64,000 bases of DNA from contig BPIE01000001.1 in NCBI GenBank assembly GCA_026003935.1, forward strand, positions 248,001 through 312,000. Reading direction: 5' to 3'. The position numbers were made by a program, and so were the translations under genes. The notes under the pieces were generated by a model that saw only the letters and a list, made by a program, of their open reading frames with translations, ran no database searches and had not been told where the DNA came from. Each line of letters opens with the position of its first letter. The first letter of the stretch is position 1. This DNA is from Tepidiforma sp. Its GTDB lineage: Bacteria; Chloroflexota; Dehalococcoidia; Tepidiformales; Tepidiformaceae. Shown here piece after piece: positions 33,990 to 42,355 of this stretch.

Positions 33990-34897
33990 TGCGCACCTCC
34001 CGTGCGTGAACGTCCGAGTTCGTTGATGAGTGTCGCAGCCTCGGGAATGCCGGGACCGCCGTAGCGGACCGTCGGCGCATCGACCCGGAGTGAGGGGTCA
34101 GCGTCGAAGGCTCCGCCGCCGTAGACGATGAATGTAAGCGGCGCCGTTTCGGCGAGGGTCGCGACGATGGCGGGGAGGTGTGCTGCCCCCTCGCGCGTTC
34201 CCGCGTTGACGGCGAGCACCTCCGGCTGGGTGTCCTCGACGGTCCGAATGAGGGCCTCGTCGGGAACGTCCTGTCCGAGGTAAATGGTGCGGAGACCCTG
34301 GAAACGGAGCAGCACTGCGAGCATGAGGAGTCCGATTTCGTGGTGCTCTCCTTCGAGACAGGCCAATACGACGGTCGGTGCACCGGGGAGCGGCTGAACC
34401 TGCCTGCTGAGCTGGTCGAGCCTTGCCCGCACGAAATTCGAGGCGAAGTGCTCCTGGGCAACGGTGATGCGCTGCTCGTGCCAGGCGACGCCGATGTCGT
34501 GCATGAGCGGCACGACGACCCGTTCGAACGCTCTGAGGAGGTCGAGCGCGTCGAAGAGTTCCGCCCAGGCGGCGGCAGCGCGGGGCTCGTCGAAATTCGT
34601 GAGCGCGTTGGCCAGCTCGTGGGTGAGGAGCGCAATCCTCGGGCCCGTGTCTGCGCCGGGCGTCGCGACTTCGAGCTGGACGATCTCGGCGGCGCGTGCG
34701 AGGGGGACGCCCTGCCGGGCGAGCTCCTGCATGCGCCGCACCATCTCCACATCTGCCTCGGAGTAGGTGCGCTGCTGCCCGCCCGTTCGGGCGGGGCGGG
34801 GAACCCCGTAGCGACGCTCCCACGCCCGGAGGGCATGCGCGCTCACCCCAGTGAGGGCTTCGACCTGTGCGATGCGGTAGATACCGGCGCCTTTCAT
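33986..34897 (-). CDS. carH: CarH-type B12-dependent photoreceptor, MerR family
   Basis: 303-residue regulator: MerR-type winged helix at 6-75 (Y-R-I-A-Q-V-E-A-L-T-G-V), a helical cap domain, and a Rossmann B12-binding domain from about 173. All hallmarks of adenosylcobalamin photoreceptors are present: W139-x9-E149-H150 in the cap, H140 at the position of the light-state upper ligand, and E184-x-H186-x2-G189 for the lower axial ligand. In Thermus and Myxococcus, dark-state tetramers repress carotenoid genes and light disassembles them. It is divergent from a CrtI-like gene and coupled to an epimerase gene. Confidence 0.9.
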   Translation of the reverse strand: MKGAGIYRIAQVEALTGVSAHALRAWERRYGVPRPARTGGQQRTYSEADVEMVRRMQELARQGVPLARAAEIVQLEVATPGADTGPRIALLTHELANALTNFDEPRAAAAWAELFDALDLLRAFERVVVPLMHDIGVAWHEQRITVAQEHFASNFVRARLDQLSRQVQPLPGAPTVVLACLEGEHHEIGLLMLAVLLRFQGLRTIYLGQDVPDEALIRTVEDTQPEVLAVNAGTREGAAHLPAIVATLAETAPLTFIVYGGGAFDADPSLRVDAPTVRYGGPGIPEAATLINELGRSRTGGAQ

Positions 34898-34928
34898 CGG
34901 ATTCGGGAACTATCGTGGCGCGGCCAGC

Positions 34929-34963
34929 CGATGTTGTCAAACTTTCGTCGATGTTTCTAGGAT
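34929..34963. promoter_or_regulatory. Overlapping divergent promoters and repeats at the carH locus
   Basis: Plus strand: TTGTCA (34934-34939), 18-bp spacer, TAGGAT (34958-34963), 6 nt before the ATG at 34970, a leaderless promoter for the desaturase. Minus strand: TTGACA (34935-34940) overlaps it and faces carH. The direct repeat CGATGTT at 34929-34935 and 34949-34955, spaced exactly 20 bp, is a candidate CarH operator covering both -35 regions. Confidence 0.6.
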
Positions 34964-34969
34964 AGATGC

Positions 34970-36445
34970 ATGCCCCTGACGAACGTTGATGTCGATGTTG
35001 CCGTCATCGGCAGCGGATTCGGCGGCCTCGTAGCTGGCGCACTGGCCGCCGAGGCAGGCTCAAAGGTCGCCGTATTCGAGCGGCACACGCGGCCGGGCGG
35101 GTGCGCGGGGGACTTCGCCCTCGAGGGCTTCTGGTTCCCCGCGGGCGCCACGGTCGTTACGGGCCTGGAGCGGCGCGGCATCCTTCGACAGGTGTTTGAC
35201 GCGCTGAGCATCGAGGTGACGTCACAGCCGCTCGACCCGTCCATCGTCTTCCACCTTCCCGACCGGACCGTTCCCTATCCGGCCAGTCATGACGCGTGGG
35301 AGCGGGAGTTCGCTCGCAGCTTCCCGGGCGCGGGACCGGGGTATGGGCGTTTTTGGAAATGGGTCCGGCTGACCGGGGGCGAGGTGTACCGCATCGGCAC
35401 GGCGCTGCCGTCGTTCCCGCTCGAGCGGCCTACTGACGTGCGCCGGACCGCCCGAGCTCTCCGCCCATCACTGGCGCTTGCGGTTCCGTGGCTGTTCAGC
35501 ACGGTCGACCGCGTCAAGCGGCTGGTCGGTGCACGGGGCGACGCGGCGGCGGACGCGCTCATCGACGCGCTGCTCCTCGACGCCACGGGGGCGACGGCTC
35601 GCGAGTGCAGTGCCGTCCAGGGTGCGATTGCGCTCGACCTGTATCGGCGCGGTTGCCAGTGGGTCGACGGCGGCACGGGGGCGCTTGCGATGCAGCTCGT
35701 GCGGGCGGTTCGCGCCCGCGGCGGGACGGTGCGTTTCGGGGCCGGCGTTCGCCGACTGCTCAAGAACAATACGGGCTGGACACTCCTCCTCGAGGGAGGC
35801 GAGCGGGTCTCGGCCCGCGCGGTGGTCGCGAACGTCCCGCCTGGAGGGCTCGACATGCTCCTCGGACGCGCGCCGCGCATCCCGCGAGCAGGTGAGGCGT
35901 GGGGAGCCTTTGTCCTGCATCTTGGCATCAACGCCGCGGGCCTCGAACCGATGCACCCGTTTCACCAGGTAGTGCTCAACCCCGACGGCATCGATGAGGC
36001 GGGCGCCAACGCCCTCGTCTCGGTCTATCCGGGGCGTGGGGCACGCGCGGACCGCTGGAGCATCTCCGTTTCAACGCATGTGGAACCGAGACTCCTCGCG
36101 CGGCCCCCGGACGAACGGTGCAGACTGCGCGCATCACTCGAAGCCGCGTTGCTGGAGGCTGTCCGCCGTGTGATCCCTGACGTGGACAGGCGGGTGCTTC
36201 TCCTGCGCTCTGCGACCCCCGCAACGTATCAGCGGTACACGGGCCGCCCCGGCGGGTTCGTTGGCGGCCTGAAACAGGTGCCGTCCGCCGTGGCGTTCTG
36301 CGCACCATCGCGGCGTGCGGGGCCGGGTCTCGTTCTTGCGGGAGACCATACGTTCCCCGGACAGGGAACGGTCGGCACCGCGCTTTCGGGTATCAACGCT
36401 GCACGGGACGTTCTCGAATACCTCGACATGGAGCCGCCGCTGTGA
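34970..36445 (+). CDS. CrtI/CrtD-like FAD-dependent carotenoid desaturase family protein
   Basis: 491-residue flavoprotein. The FAD-binding G-S-G-F-G-G lies at 14-19 with E-R-H-T-R-P-G-G-C after it, and the C-terminal G-L-V-L-A-G-D-H-T-F-P-G-Q-G-T-V-G-T-A seals the FAD fold. It is closest by eye to carotenoid desaturase/isomerase/oxygenase proteins (CrtI, CrtD, CrtO, CrtH), but the exact step is not determinable. No phytoene synthase lies in the window. The ATG at 34970 sits 6 nt from a strong -10 box, so the mRNA is probably leaderless. Divergence from carH supports a light-induced carotenoid role. Confidence 0.82.
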   Translation: MPLTNVDVDVAVIGSGFGGLVAGALAAEAGSKVAVFERHTRPGGCAGDFALEGFWFPAGATVVTGLERRGILRQVFDALSIEVTSQPLDPSIVFHLPDRTVPYPASHDAWEREFARSFPGAGPGYGRFWKWVRLTGGEVYRIGTALPSFPLERPTDVRRTARALRPSLALAVPWLFSTVDRVKRLVGARGDAAADALIDALLLDATGATARECSAVQGAIALDLYRRGCQWVDGGTGALAMQLVRAVRARGGTVRFGAGVRRLLKNNTGWTLLLEGGERVSARAVVANVPPGGLDMLLGRAPRIPRAGEAWGAFVLHLGINAAGLEPMHPFHQVVLNPDGIDEAGANALVSVYPGRGARADRWSISVSTHVEPRLLARPPDERCRLRASLEAALLEAVRRVIPDVDRRVLLLRSATPATYQRYTGRPGGFVGGLKQVPSAVAFCAPSRRAGPGLVLAGDHTFPGQGTVGTALSGINAARDVLEYLDMEPPL

Positions 36446-36903
36446 CCGTCGTTCGCTACCGGTCGCTGATGCCGGTCTCGCCACAGGAGCTTTTCGACTT
36501 CCATGCGGACGTGCGGAATCTGCAGGCAATCTCGCCGCCGCTTCCGCCCTTCCGGCTGGTCGAAGGCACGTCGCCAACGCGCGCGGGAGACCTGCAAGTG
36601 TTCAGGCTGGGGTGGAACCGTCTCGGCGTCGACTGGTATGCACGGATTACGCGGGTGGTCCCGGGGCAGCTCATCGAGGACACCCAGGAGCGCGGACCGT
36701 TTCTCCGCTGGCGGCATCAGCACCGCTTCCTCCCGGGGCCGGACGGGAGCAGCTGGCTCGAGGATGTCGTGGGGTTTCGTCTGCTGCCGACCGTTGCCGG
36801 GGAGTTCGTGGAGTGGCTCGTCGGGCGGCCAATGCTTCTGCTGATGTTCCGCTGGCGCCACTGGCGGACGAGACGGTTGGTGGGGGCGGACAGGAAATCT
36901 TGA
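36442..36903 (+). CDS. SRPBCC (START-like) family protein
   Basis: 153-residue helix-grip protein, beginning V-R-Y-R-S-L-M-P-V-S-P-Q-E-L-F-D-F-H-A-D and continuing to the long C-terminal helix E-F-V-E-W-L-V. This fold has a deep hydrophobic cavity and includes lipid, polyketide and quinone binding or cyclase proteins. The GTG overlaps the desaturase stop (GTGA), so it is translationally coupled to it and could bind the carotenoid substrate or product. No catalytic residues can be assigned. Confidence 0.82.
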   Translation: MTVVRYRSLMPVSPQELFDFHADVRNLQAISPPLPPFRLVEGTSPTRAGDLQVFRLGWNRLGVDWYARITRVVPGQLIEDTQERGPFLRWRHQHRFLPGPDGSSWLEDVVGFRLLPTVAGEFVEWLVGRPMLLLMFRWRHWRTRRLVGADRKS

Positions 36904-36976
36904 TGCTCGACACCAACATTATCCCCTGACCGGTGGTAGGCTCTCAGGTGGCACCCCCAAGGGAGGAGCGACCCGC

Positions 36977-37267
36977 TTGTCAGCCTGCATCCTTTGCCAG
37001 CTCGAGGGAGCGCCCTCGCGCCCTCTCGCGAATCCGATTGGCCTTCTCACACGCCGCCCCGACATCCTCAGTGCAGCGACCCATCGGTACGGTGAAATCG
37101 AGGGCGAGTCGCATGTGCTCGTCCCGGTTTGCCCCGAACACGTAGTCGACGTCTACCGGGGTCGCGTCCCGGCGGTGCGTATGGCGTGGCGCCTTGGCCC
37201 GTCTGAACTTGGGCCGGTCACGGCCGATCGCGAAGGTCGCGCAGCAGGGTCTGCATTCCGGGTTTGA
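36977..37267 (+). CDS. Small Cys/His (zinc-ribbon-like) protein
   Basis: 96-residue protein with C-I-L-C close to the N-terminus and C-P-E-H about 48 residues later, a C-x2-C...C-x2-H arrangement suited to zinc binding. No named family was recognised. A strong GGAGGAG at 36962-36968 lies 8 nt before the TTG at 36977, which argues it is real despite its length. TAGGCT (36937-36942) could be its -10 box. The last 50 nt overlap the convergent purU gene, so the exact C-terminus is less sure than the start. Confidence 0.5.
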   Translation: MSACILCQLEGAPSRPLANPIGLLTRRPDILSAATHRYGEIEGESHVLVPVCPEHVVDVYRGRVPAVRMAWRLGPSELGPVTADREGRAAGSAFRV

Positions 37268-38111
37268 AGACGACCTTGCCATCGAGGACGACAATCTCGC
37301 CGTTCAGGTAGAGCTGGACCGCTCGACTCAGCACTACGCCCTCGAGCGCCCGGCCTTTGCGGCGAACGTCTTCCACGGAGTCGACGCCGACATCGATATG
37401 AAAGACGTCCTGGAGGATGATGGGGCCCGCATCGAGCTCCTCGGTGACGAAGTGGGCCGTGCAGCCGGTGACGCGCACGCCGTCCTCCCAGGCGCGGCGG
37501 TAGGGGTTCGCACCCGGGAAGTACGGGAGCAGTGAGGGGTGGATGTTGATGATGCGGCCGGCGTACGGCTGGACCACGGCGCCGGTCAGGATTTGCATGT
37601 AGCGGGCCAGTACGACGAGGTCTGCGCGGTAGTGCGCGAGGCGGTCGAGGAGGAAGGCCTCGTGAGCCGCCTTGTCGTCGCTCGGGTGCCACTCGAATGG
37701 GATGCCGGCGGCCTCGGCGACGGGCCGAAGCGACTCGTGGTTCGAAAGGATGCAAACGAGGTCGCCGCGGAGCTCGCCGGATTGCCAGTCGGCAATGAGC
37801 TGCTCGAGACAATGCGGCTCTTTGGATACAAGGACCGCGACGCGCTGCCGCTGGCGCTCACTGTGCAACGTGACGCGAATCTCCATGCCGATCTCGCGGC
37901 CGATGTCGAGAAGGCCTGTGACCAGTTCGTCGAGCGTGACGCTGGCGTCGGTGATGTCGATCAGCATGTCCATGAGGAACTGGCCCCGGACGACGCGCTG
38001 TTCGATGTCTTCGATATTGATGTCGCGCTCGGCAAGGTAGGTGCTGATGCGCGCGACCACGCCTTTCTGGTCGCGGCCCTGAACGTGAACGATGGCGAGG
38101 ACCCGGCTCAC
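37218..38111 (-). CDS. purU: Formyltetrahydrofolate deformylase
   Basis: 297-residue enzyme hydrolysing 10-formyl-THF to THF and formate. An N-terminal ACT domain (about 1-85) with R-D-Q-K-G-V-V-A-R-I is followed by the formyltransferase-fold catalytic domain with N-I-H-P-S-L-L-P at 189-196 (H191) and the Asp of E-E-L-D-A-G-P-I-I (D227). GGAG lies 8 nt before the GTG at 38111. The formate released could be used by the formate dehydrogenase encoded 6 kb away; this is inference only. Confidence 0.94.
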   Translation of the reverse strand: MSRVLAIVHVQGRDQKGVVARISTYLAERDINIEDIEQRVVRGQFLMDMLIDITDASVTLDELVTGLLDIGREIGMEIRVTLHSERQRQRVAVLVSKEPHCLEQLIADWQSGELRGDLVCILSNHESLRPVAEAAGIPFEWHPSDDKAAHEAFLLDRLAHYRADLVVLARYMQILTGAVVQPYAGRIINIHPSLLPYFPGANPYRRAWEDGVRVTGCTAHFVTEELDAGPIILQDVFHIDVGVDSVEDVRRKGRALEGVVLSRAVQLYLNGEIVVLDGKVVFKPGMQTLLRDLRDRP

Positions 38112-38290
38112 TCACGGTACTCCGTGCGGTTCATGGCATCAGGATAGGTGCGAAGGGTGCACCCGGCGAGCCACATGCGCATCTGGCAGGCTTGCGACGG
38201 CGTACTCTCCGCGGGGGCCGATGCTCAGAGGGAGGTGCGCGCGCGTACATTTCGGCGGGATGACGTTTCGGTTCACGCGGTAAAGATTCG

Positions 38291-38296
38291 TTGACA
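38291..38296 (+). promoter_or_regulatory. Possible -35 box of the peptide ABC transporter operon
   Basis: A consensus TTGACA lies 62 bp before the binding-protein start in the 247-bp region between purU and the transporter. No clear -10 at the right distance was found (CACCTT at 17 bp is weak), so the call is tentative. The rest of the region shows nothing recognisable. Confidence 0.3.
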
Positions 38297-38358
38297 GTAC
38301 CGAAACTCGGGAGCACCTTACCGGTCGGTCAATCGATAAGAGGAGGGAACCACGACCG

Positions 38359-40068
38359 ATGACCAAACACTTCTGGCGCATGCTGCTCAGCGTGTTCGCC
38401 ATCGCCGCCATCGCCGTCGCGGCGGCCGCCTGCGGCGACGATGACGACGACAGCGGCTCCGGCGGCAACGGTTCTGCCGCAACGGCCACCAGCCCCTCGG
38501 GCGGGTCGACCGCACCTTCGGGCACCATCACAATCGGCGCGACCCAGTTCGAAACCTGGGACCCGCACTTCTCCGACTTCGCGCAGGACATCACCCACTT
38601 CGTGTACGTCTGGCGCGGCCTGTATCACCTTGACATCAACGACCATCCCCAGCCCGCGATGGCCGACGGCCAGCCACAGGTCTCGAGCGACGGCAAGACG
38701 TACACGATCAAGCTCAAGAAAGACCTGAAGTGGTCGGATGGGCAGCCGCTCACGGCGGAGGACTTCGTCCTTGGCATCCAGCGGACGTGCAACCCGGATG
38801 TGGCGGGCCACTACCAGTACATCCTGACCAACATCGTCGGGTGCGATGACTACTACAACGCGGCGGACAAGTCGGCTGCGGAGAAGGAAGAGCTCCGGAA
38901 GAAGGTCGGCGTGCGCGCAGTCGACCCGCTGACCCTCGAGATCAAGATCAACGAGGCTCAGCCGACGTTCCCGATTCTCCTTGCGCTCTGGCCGACGTTC
39001 CCGGCCCCGAAGCACAAGCTCGCGAGCGTGGATGCCCCGTGGCCCGGCCCGCTGGAGAACGTGTACAACGGGCCGTTCATGCCTTCGGCGTACACCGAGA
39101 AGGCAAGCCTGGAGCTCAAGCCGAACCCCAATTGGGTTGGCACGCCGGTCGGCGTCGAGAAAGTCGTTCTGAAGTATGTTGACGACCCGGCCGTCCTGAA
39201 CAATGCCTATCGGACCGGCGAGGTGGACGCCACCGTGGCGAACAAGCCGGAGCTCGACAAGCTGAAGACGGAATTCGCCAAGGAACTGCAGCTGTACCCG
39301 GCGACCCGCACGATTGGCCTCGAGTTCAACGTGACGAAGGCGCCGGTTGATAAGCCCGAAGTCCGCCTCGCGCTTTCCCAGGCCACCGACCGGGCAACGA
39401 TGATGAAGGTCGTGTTCAAGGATGCGAACACGCCGACGACGAGTTGGGTCCCGCCGGCCCGCAATGGGCTCAAGGGCGGCGAGTACGACTCGATCCTCGG
39501 GTTCAACCCGACGAAGGCGAAGGAGAACCTGGCGAAGGCCGGGTATCCCGACGGAAAGGGCTTCCCGGAGCTGACGCTGCTTCTCGTCGACTCGCAGACG
39601 AACAAGCTCGTCGGTGAGTTCCTGCAGGCGGAGTGGAAGAAGCACCTCGGCATCGACATCAAGCTGGAGTTCGTCGATTCGAAGACGCGTTCTTCCCGGT
39701 TCAATAGCTCGGACTTCCAGGTCGTGATTGGCGGCTGGCAGGAGGACTACCCGGACCCGGAGAACTGGTTCCTCGGCCTTTGGGAGACGGACGGCTCGAT
39801 CAACAAGACGAAGACGAGCATCAAGGCGCTCGACGACATCATCGCCAAGGCCAAGTTCAACACGAACGATGAGGAGCGCCGGAAGCTGTACCGGGATGCC
39901 GAGAAGCTCCTCCTGCAGGAAGCGAACGGTATCGCGCCGCTCTACCACACCCTTGCGGCCTTCTTGGTGAAGCCTCACATCTCAGGGATGGTGGAAAACA
40001 AGCGGCCGGGCGACACCTTCGTCCCTGGTGACTGGTACATCGAGCTCTGGAAGACCTCGAAGAAGTAA
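38359..40068 (+). CDS. Peptide-type ABC transporter substrate-binding lipoprotein
   Basis: 569-residue family 5 (DppA/OppA-like) solute-binding protein. A lipoprotein signal ends at C25 (A-A-A-A-C), followed by an acidic and Gly/Ser-rich linker. The mature part has W-D-P-H-F and Y-N-G-P-F-M, R-L-A-L-S-Q-A-T-D-R as in the family. It should deliver oligopeptides or similar solutes to the membrane permeases encoded next. AGGAGGG at 38340-38346 lies 12 nt before the ATG, somewhat far. A 14-bp hairpin separates it from the permease gene. Confidence 0.92.
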   Translation: MTKHFWRMLLSVFAIAAIAVAAAACGDDDDDSGSGGNGSAATATSPSGGSTAPSGTITIGATQFETWDPHFSDFAQDITHFVYVWRGLYHLDINDHPQPAMADGQPQVSSDGKTYTIKLKKDLKWSDGQPLTAEDFVLGIQRTCNPDVAGHYQYILTNIVGCDDYYNAADKSAAEKEELRKKVGVRAVDPLTLEIKINEAQPTFPILLALWPTFPAPKHKLASVDAPWPGPLENVYNGPFMPSAYTEKASLELKPNPNWVGTPVGVEKVVLKYVDDPAVLNNAYRTGEVDATVANKPELDKLKTEFAKELQLYPATRTIGLEFNVTKAPVDKPEVRLALSQATDRATMMKVVFKDANTPTTSWVPPARNGLKGGEYDSILGFNPTKAKENLAKAGYPDGKGFPELTLLLVDSQTNKLVGEFLQAEWKKHLGIDIKLEFVDSKTRSSRFNSSDFQVVIGGWQEDYPDPENWFLGLWETDGSINKTKTSIKALDDIIAKAKFNTNDEERRKLYRDAEKLLLQEANGIAPLYHTLAAFLVKPHISGMVENKRPGDTFVPGDWYIELWKTSKK

Positions 40069-40096
40069 GTTCACGGCTCGGCAAGACCGCTGCCGC

Positions 40097-40129
40097 GCAA
40101 TGCCGGGGCCCCACCGGCCCCGGCATTGC
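40097..40129 (+). other. 14-bp intercistronic hairpin
   Basis: GCAATGCCGGGGCC and GGCCCCGGCATTGC pair perfectly around a CCACC loop. No T-run follows, so this looks like an RNA stabiliser or partial terminator that keeps binding-protein mRNA above permease mRNA, as seen in other ABC operons. Confidence 0.7.
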
Positions 40130-40146
40130 CGCTAGAAGGGGCATCG

Positions 40147-41095
40147 ATGGTCGCGTACACGATTCGGCGGCTCCTGGCCATGGTCCCGCTCATCGTGGCC
40201 ATTGCCACGATCACGTTCGTACTGATGCACGCTGTCGAAGGCGGGCCGTTCGATTCGGACAAGCCACTTCCGCCAGCGACGCTGGAGAACTTGAAGCGCC
40301 GGTACGGGCTCGACGACCCGCTGCCGGTGCAGTACGTGAATTACCTCAAAAACCTCGCCCAGTTCGATTTTGGGATTTCGACGGCGAACAACCGTGACAT
40401 CACGGACATCATCCGGGAGCGGATGGCGGTCTCGAGTGCAGCTAGGGGTCGCGACGTTCCTGTTCGCGGCAATATTTGGGCTGGGCCTCGGCATCTTCTC
40501 CTCGCTGAACCAGAACGGGCTGGGAGATTACGCCGGGGTGTTCGTCGCTACCATCGGTGCGGCGATGCCGTCGATTGTGCTGGCACCGATCTTGACCATC
40601 GTGTTCGCCGTCCAGCTGGGCTGGTTCAACGTGCTCAGCTCGGACTACGGGTTCACCGACTGGTTCCGTGGCGATTTCAGCAACTGGCGGCAGGTTGTGC
40701 TGCCGACGATTGCGCTGGGCTTCCTGCCGATGGCGTTCATCGCCCGCATCACGAGGGCGTCTATGCTCGAGGTGCTCCGACAGGATTACATCCGAACGGC
40801 GCGCGCGAAGGGCCTCGCGGAGTTCAGCGTGGTCATGCGGCACGCGGCTCGGAATGCGATGATCCCGGTCCTTACGGTGCTCGGGCCGATATTCGCCGGG
40901 CTCATCACCGGGTCGCTCGTCATCGAGACGCTCTTTGCCATCCCGGGACTGGGGCGCGAGTTCGTCCGCTCGGTCCTCATCCGCGATTATGGGCTCATCA
41001 TGGGCGTGACGGTCTTCTATGCTGTCGTCATCGCTTTCATGAATCTCATCGTCGACCTCCTCTACGGCTTTGCCGACCCTCGAATCCGGTATTGA
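40147..41095 (+). pseudogene. DppB-type ABC permease gene with a +1 frameshift
   Basis: Inner-membrane permease of a peptide-type ABC importer. Residues 1-96 (opening M-V-A-Y-T-I-R-R-L-L, typical DppB) lie in one frame, up to R-E-R-M-A-V-S. The rest, from V-Q-L-G-V-A-T-F to the C-terminal F-A-D-P-R-I-R-Y, continues in the +1 frame. Removing one base near 40435 (the A in TCGAGTG) restores a full permease of about 315 residues, including the EAA-like loop R-T-A-R-A-K-G-L. AAGGGG supports the ATG at 40147. A sequencing or assembly error is as likely as a true disabling mutation; no slippery heptamer is seen. Confidence 0.85.
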
Positions 41096-41128
41096 TACAG
41101 CAATTCTTCAAACCGCCAGGACGTCACC

Positions 41129-42100
41129 GTGGCAGCCACTGAACAACCGATTTCGCAGCCGTTCGACTTCATGGAGCAGCAGATTCATACACGCCAGCGC
41201 GGGCTCTGGGCGCAGGCGTGGCAGCGGCTCCTGCGCAATCGCCTGGCAGTGATTTCCGGCGTCCTGCTGCTCCTCATTGCTGCCGTCGCGCTGGCAGCGG
41301 ACTTCAGTGACGCAGTGCGACGCTACGACCCAGCGGTTCCCGATTTCCAGGCGGTTGAACAGAACCCCAGCACGGCGCACTGGCTGGGGACCGACAGCCT
41401 CGGCCGTGACCTCTGGGCAAGGCTGCTGCAGGGCACACTGTTTTCGCTCAAGATTGGGCTGGGCACGCAGCTCATCGTGCTCCTCATCGGTGTGTCGGTA
41501 GGCATGGCTGCGGCGCTGGCGGGCCGCGCAAGCGATACCGCGCTCATGTGGCTGACCGACCTCGCCTACGCGTTTCCCGACCTCCTGGCCATCATCCTGC
41601 TGCGGCAGGTGCTGCTGGGGCGCGACTGGCCGATCATCGGTGAGGGGGACCCGCAAATCCCCGGCTTCAATGGTGTCCTGCTCGTGACCGTCATTGCGAT
41701 TTCGCTCGTCAGCTGGACGACGGTGGCCCGGCTCGTGCGTGGTCAGATGCTCTCCATCAAGGAGCAGGATTATGTCACGGCAGCACGGGCGATGGGTGCC
41801 AGCCCCTGGCGGGTGGTCCGGGTTCACATGTTCCCGAACACCCTGGGCGCAGTGATCGTGTCGGCGACATTTGGGATTCCGCTGGCGATCTTCGCGGAGG
41901 CGACACTCGGCTTCATCGGCCTGGGCGTGCCGCCGCCAAACGCGTCGCTCGGTTCCCTGATTGGCTCGGGGCTCGATTCCATCCAGGTCCACCCCATCCA
42001 GCTCGTGTGGCCAACCCTCATGGTTGCGGCACTGATGCTCTGTTTTACGTTCCTGGGAGATGGTCTGCGAGACGCACTCGACCCGCGCACGCGACACTGA
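41129..42100 (+). CDS. DppC-type ABC permease
   Basis: 323-residue second permease of the peptide-type importer. It has the N-terminal OppC helix, W-L-G-T-D-S-L-G-R-D-L-W-A-R-L, and the coupling EAA motif E-Q-D-Y-V-T-A-A-R-A-M-G-A-S. The end D-G-L-R-D-A-L-D-P-R is typical. The GTG at 41129 follows the first permease by 33 nt. No ATPase genes (DppD/DppF) follow, as a tRNA gene comes next, so the transporter must use ATPases encoded elsewhere. Confidence 0.92.
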   Translation: MAATEQPISQPFDFMEQQIHTRQRGLWAQAWQRLLRNRLAVISGVLLLLIAAVALAADFSDAVRRYDPAVPDFQAVEQNPSTAHWLGTDSLGRDLWARLLQGTLFSLKIGLGTQLIVLLIGVSVGMAAALAGRASDTALMWLTDLAYAFPDLLAIILLRQVLLGRDWPIIGEGDPQIPGFNGVLLVTVIAISLVSWTTVARLVRGQMLSIKEQDYVTAARAMGASPWRVVRVHMFPNTLGAVIVSATFGIPLAIFAEATLGFIGLGVPPPNASLGSLIGSGLDSIQVHPIQLVWPTLMVAALMLCFTFLGDGLRDALDPRTRH

Positions 42101-42123
42101 CGAGCTCAGCAGCCGTGACTGGA

Positions 42124-42152
42124 TTGGCTCAAGGGCAGGGTGCTGGTACTAT
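42124..42152 (+). promoter_or_regulatory. Promoter of tRNA-Ala (TTGGCT-N17-TACTAT)
   Basis: Well-spaced -35/-10 pair; transcription would begin near 42159, ten bases before the mature tRNA. Confidence 0.65.
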
Positions 42153-42168
42153 CGAGTCGTAGTCGGGC

Positions 42169-42244
42169 GGGGCTGTAGCTCAATCGGGAGAGCGCAACAC
42201 TGGCAGTGTTGAGGTAAGGGGTTCGAATCCCCTCAGCTCCACCA
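42169..42244 (+). tRNA. tRNA-Ala (GGC)
   Basis: Complete cloverleaf with acceptor GGGGCTG/CAGCTCC, including the G3-U70 pair that defines alanine tRNAs. The anticodon loop is CTGGCAG (anticodon GGC, reading GCC), the T-loop is GTTCGAATC, and the CCA end is encoded at 42242-42244. Confidence 0.96.
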
Positions 42245-42355
42245 CCCCCCTTTCTTTGCGTGACCGATGGAGAGCCGGTAGCCAGCGCTGCAGGCGAGTG
42301 CTCAGCGACGCCTCTTCGCGTTTGTTCACGTCGGAGGACAGGAGAGGCGCGCCCC

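Noticed and set aside
38329-39978. 549-codon minus-strand open frame
   Set aside because: Lies wholly opposite the ABC binding-protein gene and reads as an arginine/leucine-rich mirror sequence.
40420-40445. Programmed ribosomal frameshift in the permease gene
   Set aside because: No slippery heptamer, stimulatory hairpin or internal Shine-Dalgarno is seen; a mutation or base-call error explains it better.
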